From: Syncephalis plumigaleata
Taxonomy: Eukaryota > Zoopagomycota > Zoopagomycetes > Zoopagales > Piptocephalidaceae
Direction of reading: 5' to 3'
DNA: 30,698 nt
Assembly: GCA_025201365.1 (NCBI GenBank)
Contig: JAIXMF010000150.1
Span: forward strand, 1 to 30,698
Part shown: positions 19,771-30,384 of the stretch, piece after piece
How the letters are laid out: each line of letters starts with the position of its first letter
Position numbering within the stretch: position 1 is the stretch's first letter
Notes under the pieces: generated by a model
Told to the model about the DNA's origin: nothing
Databases searched by the model: none
Seen by the model: only the letters and a program-made list of their open reading frames with translations
Made by a program: the position numbers and the translations under genes

Positions 19771-20116
19771 GATTATTCAGCGTCAATTAGACAACTATAT
19801 TGTGATTAAGAGGAATGAATAGCAAATATCGATAAAGAGAAGGAGATAATCGATGATATGAATTAAACAAAAATAAAAAAATAAAAAAATGACATCCAGT
19901 AATTAGCACAGACTAGTATAACTAATAGAAACAGACATGCTCTTAATTGATGTTTATGTTTATTCTAAGTAATATTTGTAATAATAGCAATAGTCAATGG
20001 TAAGCAATAATGCATCAAGTAAACTGATATAATTTTGTAATAGAAAAAAAATGGATTCCTTAGGATAGTAATTACATTAACGGTGACCACCATCATCATC
20101 ATCATCATCATCATCA
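19771..20116. other. Intergenic: C1D promoter and NVJ2-like 3' region
   Basis: AT-rich, with runs of AAAAATAAAAA near 19870. An (ATC)n/(GAT)n microsatellite at about 20088-20117 abuts the stop codon of the NVJ2-like gene. No gene is seen. Confidence 0.6.
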
Positions 20117-23100
20117 TTAATGAGTAGTCGTCGACCAGGCTGATGACTCGTGTCCCCATGTATCGGATAGTTCAGTTGGTCTTAGTGTACCGGTAGCTTC
20201 ACCACTACCATCAATGACGTAGCTACTCGTGTCTAGAAGACCGCTTAATATACGACTTTTACGCTTGCTATTCGTCGATGAATTGGACGAGTTCTTTGGT
20301 GAATTGGTTAAGCCTGTCGAGGTGGATGATGACACCGGTGTACTCACTGCAGTACGTGTTTCTTCATTCTCCCATGATGACGCCGATGATGATGTAATGG
20401 GCATGGCAGCGATAGATACCGCAGGTGAACGTGTCAATATACGTTGCGTTCTTGTATAAACAGAAGGTGAAGATGAAGAAGAAGAGGTGGTGGCAGTAGT
20501 GGCAGCAGCAGCATTGGTGATAGTAGTGGCAGTAGTAGCAGTTGGTTCACGAATACTAAATGATGGCTGTGCTGCTGCATTGGCTAGTGTGGCTGTCCTA
20601 GTAGGAACTGGACGAGAACTGCCATCGTTTCCTGTCGATCGAGAGCGTATCATTGATGCCGATATGGTTGGTGTCGTGGATGCATGCTGCATAAGACGAG
20701 ATAGTCCAGCTAGACCACCATCAGGTTTCTTCGCTGCTAGGAATAATGAAGGTGATGCCGTTAACTTGGATGAATCATCATATTTACTAGTATTGTCAAT
20801 AGTCGGTGATTCTGGTGTAATACTACTGTTGATTGTATCAGAAGAAGGTGTTTCTACATGTAATTCCGGTACTTTATGTGCCGATAACAGTGCTGCAGCA
20901 GTAGTAGATGTGGTCAGATTTGTAGGCTGCGGTGCTTCTATTATCTTATTCATTGCTGATTCGATATCATCCTGACTACTATGATTCAATGTTTCTTCCG
21001 TATTATTCTCGTGGTCATTCTCGTGGTCATTCTCGTGGTCATTCGCATTATCCTCTGACAATGATGATTCCTGCGTAGTCTCTTCATTCTTTTCTGTTGC
21101 TTCACTTGGTGTTGATTCTTCTGTAGTAGTAGATGGACTACTAGGTGCCTCTGCCACTATTATGGTCTCTTCCGATTGTACTACATCAGGTGGATGGCGT
21201 ATGTCACTACCGAAAATACCACCTGTGCCATAAGTGTTAAAGAATGGCATATCATCCATGTTGGGTAGTACGATGGTCTCGCGCATCATGTCACGTACAC
21301 GATTCAAGATCGCTTTAGTGATGACGGGATACTTGAGCGACTTCGTACTTACTACCGGTTCCATTGATATATCCATGTCGGGCATATCGAAGAAACCGAT
21401 CCATAATCGATTCGATGGTGGTGGCTTGATCTTTACGAGCATTCGACCTTCGAAATGCTTAACCAAAGCGGATAACACGACCGGAACGTGAATGGAACGA
21501 ACACGCGAGGACACACTTATGATGGCGCCCGTTTCAATTTCTACTCGAAATCCACCCTCGTAGCGAATACGCACCGAGATACGCAATGTTCCATCGGGCG
21601 ATAGTTCAAGTAAACGTGGATCCCATATATGTGGTGCTTGATTACCGACATCGAGATCTCGTACCTTGATATCATCAATAAAATCCGGTTTACGTAGTCT
21701 TTTCGTCTTCTTGATAATCTTATTGATGAAGTGTTGTCGCAATTCCGGTGTTTTATACACGCTAAGGAACAATCGACCCAGCAGTGCATTGAGCCATGGC
21801 ACGGAATGATCGGCGTCAGCATCCGAGTACACCTGACCGATAACACGACGCATGGCAGCCGTGTCAAAGTTCAACTCGGTCAATGGATTGACAGGTTGGC
21901 GCGACTGAGGAAGAGCAGAATGTGCATCCGTATCATTTGGACTTGTGACCGTCGTGGGATCGTGTATTTCCGAGGCAATAGTCGTGGAGGCCGGTGTAGT
22001 GGCCGTCGAGTTATCATGTGCATCCACCATGTCCATGAGACTACCGTGTCGTGATGATTTCAGTAGGGCGAAATACCAGTCCTCCTTTTCTACAGGCGCA
22101 TTGATAAATAGATAATAATCGCGCGACTCCTCCTCTTCCTCCATAACATCGTCGTGTGGCGTAGGACGACGTGCCAAACGGATCGGTGTATCCTTGAGGA
22201 ATATCTCATTGTCCGGTAGTCCAGGTGGATAGATGCTTACATCGTGCATGGATGTTAGAATAACGCCACGACAATCAAGTTGCTCGTCGGTATCGTAAAG
22301 GAAAAGCGTGTCATACTTTAGAACGGCAAAGAACGTGTCGATTTCAGGATGATCATGATGTTGCTGATGCTGTTGTTGCTGATGCGCATCATCTCGCTCC
22401 ATTTGTTTTTGCATAAATGAGAATGGCTGATACGGTGGCGGTGTATTGCCATCAGTGTCAGTCGGGTGATTACGACCTCGTAAACGACGATAGAGCGATG
22501 TTGCATACGTATTGGCCGTGGATACAATGGACGATGTTCGTGCTGACAATTTGTTACCACCATTATGTGGACTATGATTATCACTGCCAACATCACTGGT
22601 GTGTTCATGAGCGAGTGTATCTTTCTCTGCTAATAGTTCGCTATTATTATTAACATCATTCGCATCATTCGTGTTGTCTTCTAGTGGGATATTCCTGAAA
22701 TTCTGGTGCTTTTGTTGACTAATTATACGTGCACGATTATCCTTGCGTAACTTTAGGCTTTGTCGTACTATGGCGCCCCAGTCTGAAAAGTCTATTGTAA
22801 GGCCACGTGGATTAGGTGTACGAGCTACTCGCATCCAGCCTACACGATAATAGTGTTCATTATCTTCTTCCTCGTCGTCGTCGTTGTTGTTGTCGTCGCT
22901 TTCCACTTCACTATGGGTATTGCCCGTATTATGTTCACGAGTGTTTTTAGTTTCTATGCCTAATCCTAACGGATCAGTACGAGTACTTTTGTTGAGACTA
23001 CGAATACCACGACGATATCGGTGTCCAGTTGATTTTTTATGGTCGGGAAGTCGTGTAAATACAAAGTATGCTATGACACCAACTAAGCCAAGGAAAGTGG

Positions 23101-23152
23101 TAATCACAAAAACAATGCCTGCTAAGAAACCGGCAGCAAATGCTACTGCCAT
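20117..23152 (-). CDS. NVJ2: NVJ2/TEX2-like SMP-domain lipid-transfer protein at membrane contact sites
   Basis: Single-exon minus-strand gene of 1011 residues. An N-terminal hydrophobic anchor (residues 5-33; FAAGFLAGIVFVITTFLGLVG) is followed by a basic, then acidic, linker. A PH-like region lies at about 267-367 (FFAVLKYDTLFLYD ... DWYFALLKSS). The SMP domain spans about 450-635 (WLNALLGRLFLSVYKTPEL; FRVEIETGAIISV; WIGFFDMPDMDISMEPV). The last ~370 residues are low-complexity Ser/Thr/Asn-rich. Yeast Nvj2 and animal TEX2 share the order membrane anchor, PH, SMP. They shuttle lipids such as ceramide between the ER and vacuole or Golgi. The disordered tail makes this protein longer than yeast Nvj2 (about 770). 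The lack of introns contrasts with its intron-rich neighbours. Confidence 0.9.
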   Translation of the reverse strand: MAVAFAAGFLAGIVFVITTFLGLVGVIAYFVFTRLPDHKKSTGHRYRRGIRSLNKSTRTDPLGLGIETKNTREHNTGNTHSEVESDDNNNDDDEEEDNEHYYRVGWMRVARTPNPRGLTIDFSDWGAIVRQSLKLRKDNRARIISQQKHQNFRNIPLEDNTNDANDVNNNSELLAEKDTLAHEHTSDVGSDNHSPHNGGNKLSARTSSIVSTANTYATSLYRRLRGRNHPTDTDGNTPPPYQPFSFMQKQMERDDAHQQQQHQQHHDHPEIDTFFAVLKYDTLFLYDTDEQLDCRGVILTSMHDVSIYPPGLPDNEIFLKDTPIRLARRPTPHDDVMEEEEESRDYYLFINAPVEKEDWYFALLKSSRHGSLMDMVDAHDNSTATTPASTTIASEIHDPTTVTSPNDTDAHSALPQSRQPVNPLTELNFDTAAMRRVIGQVYSDADADHSVPWLNALLGRLFLSVYKTPELRQHFINKIIKKTKRLRKPDFIDDIKVRDLDVGNQAPHIWDPRLLELSPDGTLRISVRIRYEGGFRVEIETGAIISVSSRVRSIHVPVVLSALVKHFEGRMLVKIKPPPSNRLWIGFFDMPDMDISMEPVVSTKSLKYPVITKAILNRVRDMMRETIVLPNMDDMPFFNTYGTGGIFGSDIRHPPDVVQSEETIIVAEAPSSPSTTTEESTPSEATEKNEETTQESSLSEDNANDHENDHENDHENNTEETLNHSSQDDIESAMNKIIEAPQPTNLTTSTTAAALLSAHKVPELHVETPSSDTINSSITPESPTIDNTSKYDDSSKLTASPSLFLAAKKPDGGLAGLSRLMQHASTTPTISASMIRSRSTGNDGSSRPVPTRTATLANAAAQPSFSIREPTATTATTITNAAAATTATTSSSSSSPSVYTRTQRILTRSPAVSIAAMPITSSSASSWENEETRTAVSTPVSSSTSTGLTNSPKNSSNSSTNSKRKSRILSGLLDTSSYVIDGSGEATGTLRPTELSDTWGHESSAWSTTTH
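21005..21044. repeat. 12-bp tandem repeat in the NVJ2-like coding sequence
   Basis: Three copies of a 12-bp unit (plus strand TTCTCGTGGTCA) encode repeated Asn-Asp-His-Glu in the disordered C-terminal region. Confidence 0.85.
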
Positions 23153-23592
23153 TATATATATATATGCTTGTTATACTGTGCAATAGATGAATTCAATCAA
23201 TCAATATATGTGTATATATATGTAACGTATAACAAAGAACACTAATCAGTAATGCAACATATGAAGAAAAGAAAAGGAGCAGTAAAGATGAGAAACGTGA
23301 GTATGTATGCTACTTTCAGTGGATAATAGTAGTAAAGACTATCATATGATAAAAGCGCACATGTGCGATAGTAGGATGAGAGTGTGTAATAATAGCTTGC
23401 GTGTGCGAGTACGCGAGTGAGTGAGTGAGTGAGTGGATGATTGGATGTGACCGTGAATGATGTAGATGATAAAGAGTAGTGTGCGTATGTGCGTATATGT
23501 GTGTGTTGCTAAACGATGTGATGTGATGTAATGTGACGGGTATCATTTATAATTATGTTGTAGATGGAAGAAAAGTGACATCTAGCCATTAT
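23153..23592. other. Intergenic between PSTK 3' end and the NVJ2-like start
   Basis: Simple repeats dominate: (TA)n at 23153-23166 and 23210-23222 next to the NVJ2-like start, (GAGT)n at about 23415-23435, and GATGTGATGTAATG around 23515. No supported gene. The (TA)n may serve as core promoter. Confidence 0.55.
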
Positions 23593-24863
23593 TTAGTACG
23601 GATTACTCATAGATGATGCTTGTATTATTTGATTAAACTGCTCCTCAACCATAGGAAATGATGGACGTTCATTGTTGGTTAGCGATTTGATATGCGTATA
23701 CAGCTGCTGTTTAGCAAGGCGTAGTCGTTGAGACCATACAGATTGTGGTAATGAGGCAATGGCAGAGGGAGGCATTTGCATATATCGATTAACTAGCCGG
23801 TTCAACACGATGTTCAGTTGGTGTAGATAATCTTGAGCAATACGTTGTTGCTCTTGTCTCTATAATATGCTTGTTGATTAGTAATGACATTAGTAAATAA
23901 ATAAATAAACAGATAATACCATTTCTCTATTAGCAATTGTTTGTATTTGTTCATATTCATATTGTTGCTTTGCATAATGCTGCCAACCAGGCAAGAAGCA
24001 TTCGTGTATCCATGTGTTAATGCTATATGTCAATAATAAATGGATTGTTACAATGATTACGAGTAGTAAAACTTACCGGTTAGTATCAGCGTATTCTTTA
24101 GTAGATTGCCATGTCAATGTACTAGCTTGCCATGTCTCAAATACTTGCATAGATTGATTATTAGTGTTATGATTACTATGTGCATTGTACGAGGCTTGTG
24201 TGATTAGTGGTGGTTCAAATTGTTCAGCCATTCGACGAATGATAGGTTCAGGTACATGCAGCTGAGGGTTGCTGTTAAGGCGTTGAGCATTTCGAAGGAT
24301 TACGAGTGCTACATCACATTGAACCCATAGCTGCATAAATGTAACCTTATCTAAAGATAGATCAAGAAGGGAAGAATATTGTTTACTGTCAACATACCAT
24401 TATATTAACGTATTATCATCATATGCTTACACTGTTGAGCCAGCTGGTAATAAGCGTGTCGCATACTCGTATAATACATGTTGTCATCGATTAGTAAAAT
24501 GTGACCAGTTGATGTACAAGTAGGAGATGTACCACTATTGGAAACAAGCTCTTGCAGCTGCATCTCCACCTGTGCTTGTATACTAGCGCGATCCTGCTTG
24601 AACGACCGCATTGGTTCTGCTAATAATGGGGTGGCAGTATCCGGTGCATGCCATTGAGGCATTAATTCATCAAGTGACCATGTATGCACCTCGCACTTTG
24701 TCCAACTGGCAGTACTCAGTGGACAATCAGGATAGACTCTGTTTAAATGCGTTTGCAGTCTAGCTACTAGTGTTGACTTGCCACTAGCCGGTAGACCACA
24801 TAGTACTACAAGTAGTATGTTATAGTAATGACCAGTCATGAGTGTTCTGTTTTGAGTACTCAT
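23593..24863 (-). CDS. PSTK: PSTK-like L-seryl-tRNA(Sec) kinase
   Basis: Four minus-strand exons: 24863-24431, 24350-24077, 24022-23920, 23859-23593. They join in phase to 358 residues; animal PSTK is about 350. PSTK phosphorylates Ser-tRNA[Sec], giving the substrate that SEPSECS turns into Sec-tRNA[Sec]. Evidence: P-loop LCGLPASGKST at about residues 21-31, the LIDDNMYYTSMRHAYYQLA block diagnostic of PSTK, and a mid-domain FMQLWVQCDVALVILRNAQR. The related Kti12 proteins have a different sequence at the DDNMYY position, so PSTK is preferred. Most fungi lack this pathway; a few early-branching fungi keep it. No other selenocysteine gene is seen in the window, so function in Sec synthesis is inferred from the family. 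Confidence 0.87.
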
Positions 24864-25259
24864 TAGAATAAATAAACTATAGAAGAAAAGGAAGCGTAGT
24901 AATCAGTTAGGTTAATTGATAGCACACTTGTTATTATAATCCACATGGCATTTACATATTAATGACAATACAGCACATATAATGTGTTGCTAACAGTTAT
25001 AGATTGTAATATAGATGTTTAATTCGCAAAAAAGTAAGCATCTAAGTGTAGATAGAGAAATAAGCAATATAAACGCGCAGTATCAATGTGCTTAGCAACG
25101 AAAAGCTAGAGAAAAAGCATACACACACACACACAAAGGTGAGACTATAAATGATTTGCGATAGTATCATTTTGTCTCCTTCATATCATGGCCAGTATAA
25201 TGATGATAGTGGTGATGATGATGATTATGGCCATATATGACAAGCTGCTAGGTTATTGC
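24864..25259. other. Intergenic between H3 3' end and PSTK start
   Basis: AT-rich with a short (AC)n at 25121-25135 and GATGATGATGATGA near 25200. No gene and no obvious histone-type hairpin recognised. Confidence 0.55.
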
Positions 25260-25682
<423 letters not shown>

Positions 25683-25867
25683 CTAGTGTTCAGTAACAGT
25701 GGAGTCGGTCAGATCCAAGGTGTAAAAAGTAAGTGAGAAAGTAAGTGAGAAAGAAAGAGGGGAAAAACAAGTCCAAACGAAGTGTCGCACTCGTGGGGTG
25801 AAGTGATGTAAAAGAGAAAGAGAAAGAATAAGTGTACTAAGGCCGTCGACGTGAAAGGGGCCTCCCA

Positions 25868-25875
25868 TTTATATA
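25868..25875 (-). promoter_or_regulatory. TATA box of histone H3
   Basis: TATATAAA on the minus strand, about 200 nt upstream of the ATG. The intervening leader is GA-poor and TC-rich on the minus strand (TTTCTCTTTCTCTTT). Confidence 0.65.
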
Positions 25876-26324
25876 TGAGTCATCGTTATCATCATTCTAC
25901 ACCTTAGTTAGTCGGATTCATATTCTTCCTCTTCGTAATAATAGCAATAGCAGCAGTAGTTTTCTATTTGTCATTCACTGTCGTCGTGACTACATGTTCA
26001 CAGTCTTGTAACAAATCATATAATGATGACATATCAAGTATTTGTAGTGCTGTTTTATTAGCAGTAAATGAGGTTTGATCACCATTATCAATAGGGTAGT
26101 AAATCCAACAGGATTATTGTGATTCATTGCATGAATACTGAATAATGTCGATTGTCTATTGGCTCGGTAGCATTACTCATAGTTTCAAATGAATGGAACA
26201 ACATTGATAATGCGGTATATCAAACAAATTATGAATGAAATGCTAACAGCAACATAAACAACTAGCAACATTTAATATCAATGGGAGAATACACCAGTTT
26301 AATTGAAAACTGCTAGCTAATCAT
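25876..26324. other. Intergenic upstream of H3 and downstream of the first reductase
   Basis: No coding frame supported. It probably holds H3 upstream elements and the 3' region of the reductase that ends at 26325. Confidence 0.55.
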
Positions 26325-27271
26325 CTAGTCAAAGATACCGTCAGTCCATGGTGGAAATTCACAAATGCGTTTGCGTTGTTTGATCTGCGCAATCTGCTTG
26401 ACGTCATCCTCATCGAGCTTGACTTCCTTAAAGTTGGATTCAATACGGCCTGGATTGGCTGATTTGGGAATTACTGACGTGTTACGCTCGACTGCCCAGT
26501 TGATAAGCACTTGTGCTGGTGTACATTTATGCTTCTCGGCAATCGATGTTATAATCTGCTCTGATTGCAATGGTGCACCGGTGGAACCAAGTGGACTGTA
26601 AGCTGTAACATGAATTCCTTTACTTTGGCAGAATTCAATCAGCTCATCCTGTGGCAAGTATGGATGTAGTTCAACCTGATTGACAGCAGGAACGATCTTG
26701 GCATTATCAAGTAAATGCTTTAGATTGGCAATATTGAAATTGGCTACGCCGATTGCCTTTACTTTACCAGTATTCAATAGATCCTAGTAATGATTATATT
26801 AGCACGAGTAAGATGTGTAATAGTTTTGCTAGCAATACATACCTCCATGGCTTTCCATGTTTCTGTGAAATCAATTTTTTCTACATGATCCATGGTGATT
26901 TTGTCAATCGATACATTAGTATTCTTCTTGAATGCCACTGGCCAGTGCATCAAGTAAAGGTCAAGATAATCAAGACCGAGATCCTTGAGCGTTTTGTTCA
27001 ATGCCTCTGGGACATCCTTGGGATCGTGCATGGTATTCCACAACTTCGATGTTACGTGCAACTGATCGCGAGGTACTCCACAATTGGCGAGTGCTTCACC
27101 AACCTCGGTCTCTTGTCCGTAAATTGCTGCTGCATCAATGTGGCGGTATCCCGTTTTGATTGCATGCTGGACTGCTGCTTTCACCTCGCCTTGTGGTGAT
27201 TGCCAGGTACCAAGACCAATGGCTGGCATAGAGGCGCCAGTGTTCAATTTGAAACTATCGTGAAGATGCAT
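26325..27271 (-). CDS. Aldo/keto reductase, tandem copy A
   Basis: Two minus-strand exons, 27271-26843 and 26783-26325 (295 residues), separated by a 59-nt intron in phase 0. Cytosolic NADPH-dependent AKR of the fungal Gcy1/Ypr1-like type that reduces aldehydes and ketones. Catalytic tetrad: Asp and Tyr in HIDAAAIYGQE, Lys in TSKLWNT, His in YLMHWP. The cofactor segment IPKSANPGRIESN is intact. Start chosen at MHLHDSF. An upstream in-frame ATG at 27331 would add a hydrophobic stretch, but it lies only about 20 nt below the TATA box, probably outside the transcript. The C-terminal loop ends FPPWTDGIFD, different from copies B and C. Confidence 0.93.
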
Positions 27272-27350
27272 GGTGAATGACGGTAGTAATAATAGTAGTA
27301 GAAAAAGCGATAACGACAAGCAAATGTCCATCTACGTCAAACAAGCGTAG

Positions 27351-27358
27351 TTTTTATA
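27351..27358 (-). promoter_or_regulatory. TATA box of reductase copy A
   Basis: TATAAAAA on the minus strand, 80 nt upstream of the MHLHD start codon. Confidence 0.7.
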
Positions 27359-27780
27359 TTGATCGTCATTAATGCAGTATCATTTTGCTTATTAGTTATT
27401 GTTTTAGTTGAGACCGCTTTAGAATTATGCAATGTTTAATACATGTGTTCTAAATATACATTGTGTTACTTTCATTAAGAATGTAAACAATGCATTTTTG
27501 GATTCAAGATAATGCCATCAATTGATATAGCTAGCAATGATGTCTAATCTATAAGTGACAGCATATATCATACGTCATTTACAGTAACAGTTTATAAACA
27601 GTAGACACAATTAGGGCACGCTACATAGAAATGGTTTAACTGATATGGTAATGGATGCAATAGCATAAGAATATCAAAAAACAACATACAGATGACTGAT
27701 GTATGACATATTGATGGAAATATTTTAGTAATCAAGCAAGTAGAGAAAAGAGCGCCAATATGTTTATATATCTCATGTAT
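27359..27780. other. Spacer between reductase copies A and B
   Basis: The half next to copy A (about 27340-27460) is nearly identical to the region upstream of copy C (about 30215-30330), sharing AATGCAGTATCATTTTGC and TTGAGACCGCTTTAG. It is a duplicated promoter. The remainder is AT-rich without a gene. Confidence 0.7.
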
Positions 27781-28727
27781 TTAGTCAAAAACATTAGTAT
27801 ACCATTGTGTGAAAGGGAAGTAACGTTTGCGATGTTTGATCTGCGCAATTTGCTTGACGTCATCTTCATCGAGCTTGACTTCCTTAAAGTTGGATTCAAT
27901 ACGGCCTGGATTGGCTGATTTGGGAATTACCGATGTGTTACGCTCGACTGCCCAGTTGATAAGCACTTGTGCCGGTGTGCATTTATGCTTCTCGGCAATC
28001 GATGTTATAATCTGTTCTGATTGCAATGGTGCACCAGTGGAACCGAGTGGACTGTAAGCTGTAACATGGATTCCCTTACTTTGACAGAATTCAATCAGCT
28101 CATCTTGCGGCAAGTATGGGTGTAGTTCAACCTGATTGACAGCAGGAACAATCTTGGCATTATCAAGCAAGCGCTTCAGGTGGGTAATGCTGAAGTTTGA
28201 CACACCAATCGCCTTTACTTTGCCAGTATTCAATAGATCCTAGTAATGATTATATTAGCACGAGTAAGATGTGTAATAGTTTTGCTAGCAATACACACCT
28301 CCATTGCTTTCCATGTATCTACAAAATCTATATCCGCGATATGCTCGATGGTCACATCATAGAATGGCATGTCTACATCCTTCTTGAATGCCATCGGCCA
28401 ATGTATCAAGTAAAGATCGAGATAATCAAGACCGAGATCCTTGAGTGTTTTGTTCAATGCCTCCGGGACATCTTTGGGATCGTGCATGGTGTTCCACAAC
28501 TTCGATGTTACGTGCAATTGATCGCGAGGTACACCGCAATTGGCGAGTGCTTCACCAATCTCAGCTTCTTGTTTATAGATTGGTGAGCAGTCGATATGTC
28601 GATATCCCGTTTTGATTGCATGTTGAACTGCTGCTTTCACCTCGCCTGGACCTGCTTGCCAAGTACCAAGACCAATGGCTGGTATCAATGCTGCAGTGTT
28701 TAATGTAAAACTATCGTGAAGATGCAT
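27781..28727 (-). CDS. Aldo/keto reductase, tandem copy B
   Basis: Exons 28727-28299 and 28239-27781 (295 residues), same intron position as copy A. The tetrad is intact: HIDCSPIYKQE, TSKLWNT, YLIHWP. Exon 2 is almost identical to that of copy A, whereas the region around residues 118-140 (KDVDMPFYDVT) and the C-terminus (FTQWYTNVFD) differ. These are the substrate loops in the AKR barrel, so the copies probably differ in substrate. Donor is GTGTGT rather than GTATGT. Confidence 0.93.
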
Positions 28728-28790
28728 GGTGAATAATGGCAATGAAATGACGACAATGGTTGTCATCAACTGTTGTTTTAAATCGGCTAG

Positions 28791-28798
28791 TTTTTATA
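28791..28798 (-). promoter_or_regulatory. TATA box of reductase copy B
   Basis: TATAAAAA on the minus strand, 64 nt upstream of the start codon. The flanking promoter is not shared with copies A and C. Confidence 0.65.
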
Positions 28799-29202
28799 GC
28801 CATCACTGCGAATGACGTGGCAGTTTTTAATTAAAAAGAAATGTAATTACAAGTTTCCCGCCGGGTTGGCCACTGCCATATACGTATGTGCTAAAAATAT
28901 ATATTGCTACTGTAAATAGATGATGATGCGAATGCGTTTGAATTAATCGTATGTGCTCCAAAGCCTTCCTATTTGAATCTAGACAAGAGAGTGAATGAAA
29001 AGCATGAGATGATAGAAGACGTATCATCCACCAGCTTAGTTATAATTATAGCTATACGTTACAAATCCAATTAATAGCAAGTCATTGCCATTTCGTTGAA
29101 AATATGTCTTTTAATGACTATAACTATTGAAATTGGGATATTGATATCTAGGCATATATGCCATCAAACTCGTATTGATTTATTTAATGTTACTGCTACT
29201 TG
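28799..29202. other. Spacer between reductase copies B and C
   Basis: AT-rich, no gene supported. It includes the short GC patch TTTCCCGCCGGGTTGGCC at about 28855-28872. Confidence 0.55.
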
Positions 29203-30149
29203 CTAATTAGTCGAAAAATATTTGTCCATCCATGGTGAGGCTTTGCCATAACGTGTGCGTTGTTTGATCTGCGCGATTTGCTTCATGTCATCTTCATCGA
29301 GTTTGACTTCCTTAAAGTTGGATTCAATACGGCCTGGATTGGTTGATTTGGGAATTACCGATGTGTTACGCTTGGCCGCCCAATTGATAAGCACTTGTGC
29401 TGGTGTACATTTATGCTTCTCGGCAATCGATGTTATAATCTGTTCTGATTGCAATGGTGCACCGGTGGAACCAAGTGGACTGTAAGCTGTAACATGAATT
29501 CCTTTACTTTGACAGAATTCAATCAGCTCATCCTGTGGCAAGTATGGATGTAGTTCAACCTGATTGACAGCAGGAACAATCTTGGCATTATCAAGTAAAC
29601 GTTTCAGCGCGGTAATGGTAAAGTTTGATACACCAATTGCCTTTACTTTACCAGTATTCAATAAATCCTAGTAATGATTGCATGAGCACGAGTAAAATAG
29701 ATACGATATGCAATACATACCTCCATGGCTTTCCATGTATCTACGAAGTCTATATCTATCACATCATCCATAGTGAGTTTGTTGGGTGGTTTATCCACTT
29801 CCTTCTTGAATGCTACTGGTGTATGCATCAAATAAAGGTCAAGATAGTCAAGACCGAGATCCTTGAGCGTTTTGTTCAATGCCTCTGGGACATCTTTGGG
29901 ATCGTGCATGGTATTCCACAACTTCGATGTTACGTGCAATTGATCGCGAGGTACACCACAGTTGGCGAGTGCTTCACCAACCTCGGTCTCTTGTCCGTAG
30001 ATTGCTGCTGCATCAATGTGTCGATATCCCGTTTTGATTGCATGTTGGACTGCTGCTTTCACCTCGCCTTGTGGTGATTGCCAGGTACCAAGACCAATGG
30101 CTGGCATAGAGGCACCAGTGTTCAGTTTGAAACTATCGTGAAGATGCAT
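29203..30149 (-). CDS. Aldo/keto reductase, tandem copy C
   Basis: Exons 30149-29721 and 29667-29203 (297 residues). HIDAAAIYGQE, TSKLWNT and the catalytic His are kept, but the residue after that His is Thr (YLMHTPV) where copies A and B have Trp. In aldose-reductase-type AKRs the Trp next to the catalytic His lines the active site, so substrate use may differ. No in-frame upstream ATG exists here, supporting MHLHD as the true start in all three copies. The C-terminus (ASPWMDKYFSTN) is again different. Confidence 0.92.
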
Positions 30150-30222
30150 GGTGAATGATGGTAGTAGTAGTAGAAAAAGCGATAATGACAAGCAAGCGAG
30201 TATCTATGTCAAACAAGCGTAG

Positions 30223-30230
30223 TTTTTATA
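30223..30230 (-). promoter_or_regulatory. TATA box of reductase copy C
   Basis: TATAAAAA on the minus strand inside a promoter nearly identical to that of copy A. Confidence 0.7.
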
Positions 30231-30384
30231 TTGATCATCATTAATGCAGTATCATTTTGCTTATTAGTTATTGTTTTAGTTGAGACCGCTTTAGAATTAT
30301 GCAATGTTTAATACATGTGTTCTATATATATATATAAAGTAGTAAATGTCATTTTTATTAAATATTCCTGTAATCGATCGTCAT

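Noticed and set aside
27272-27331. Signal-peptide-like N-terminal extension of reductase copy A
   Set aside because: The upstream ATG is only about 20 nt below the TATA box, and copy C has no corresponding ATG, so the start at MHLHD is favoured.
26753-30077. Plus-strand frames of 129-150 codons opposite the reductases
   Set aside because: Exact antisense shadows of highly conserved AKR exons, repeated because the genes are duplicated.
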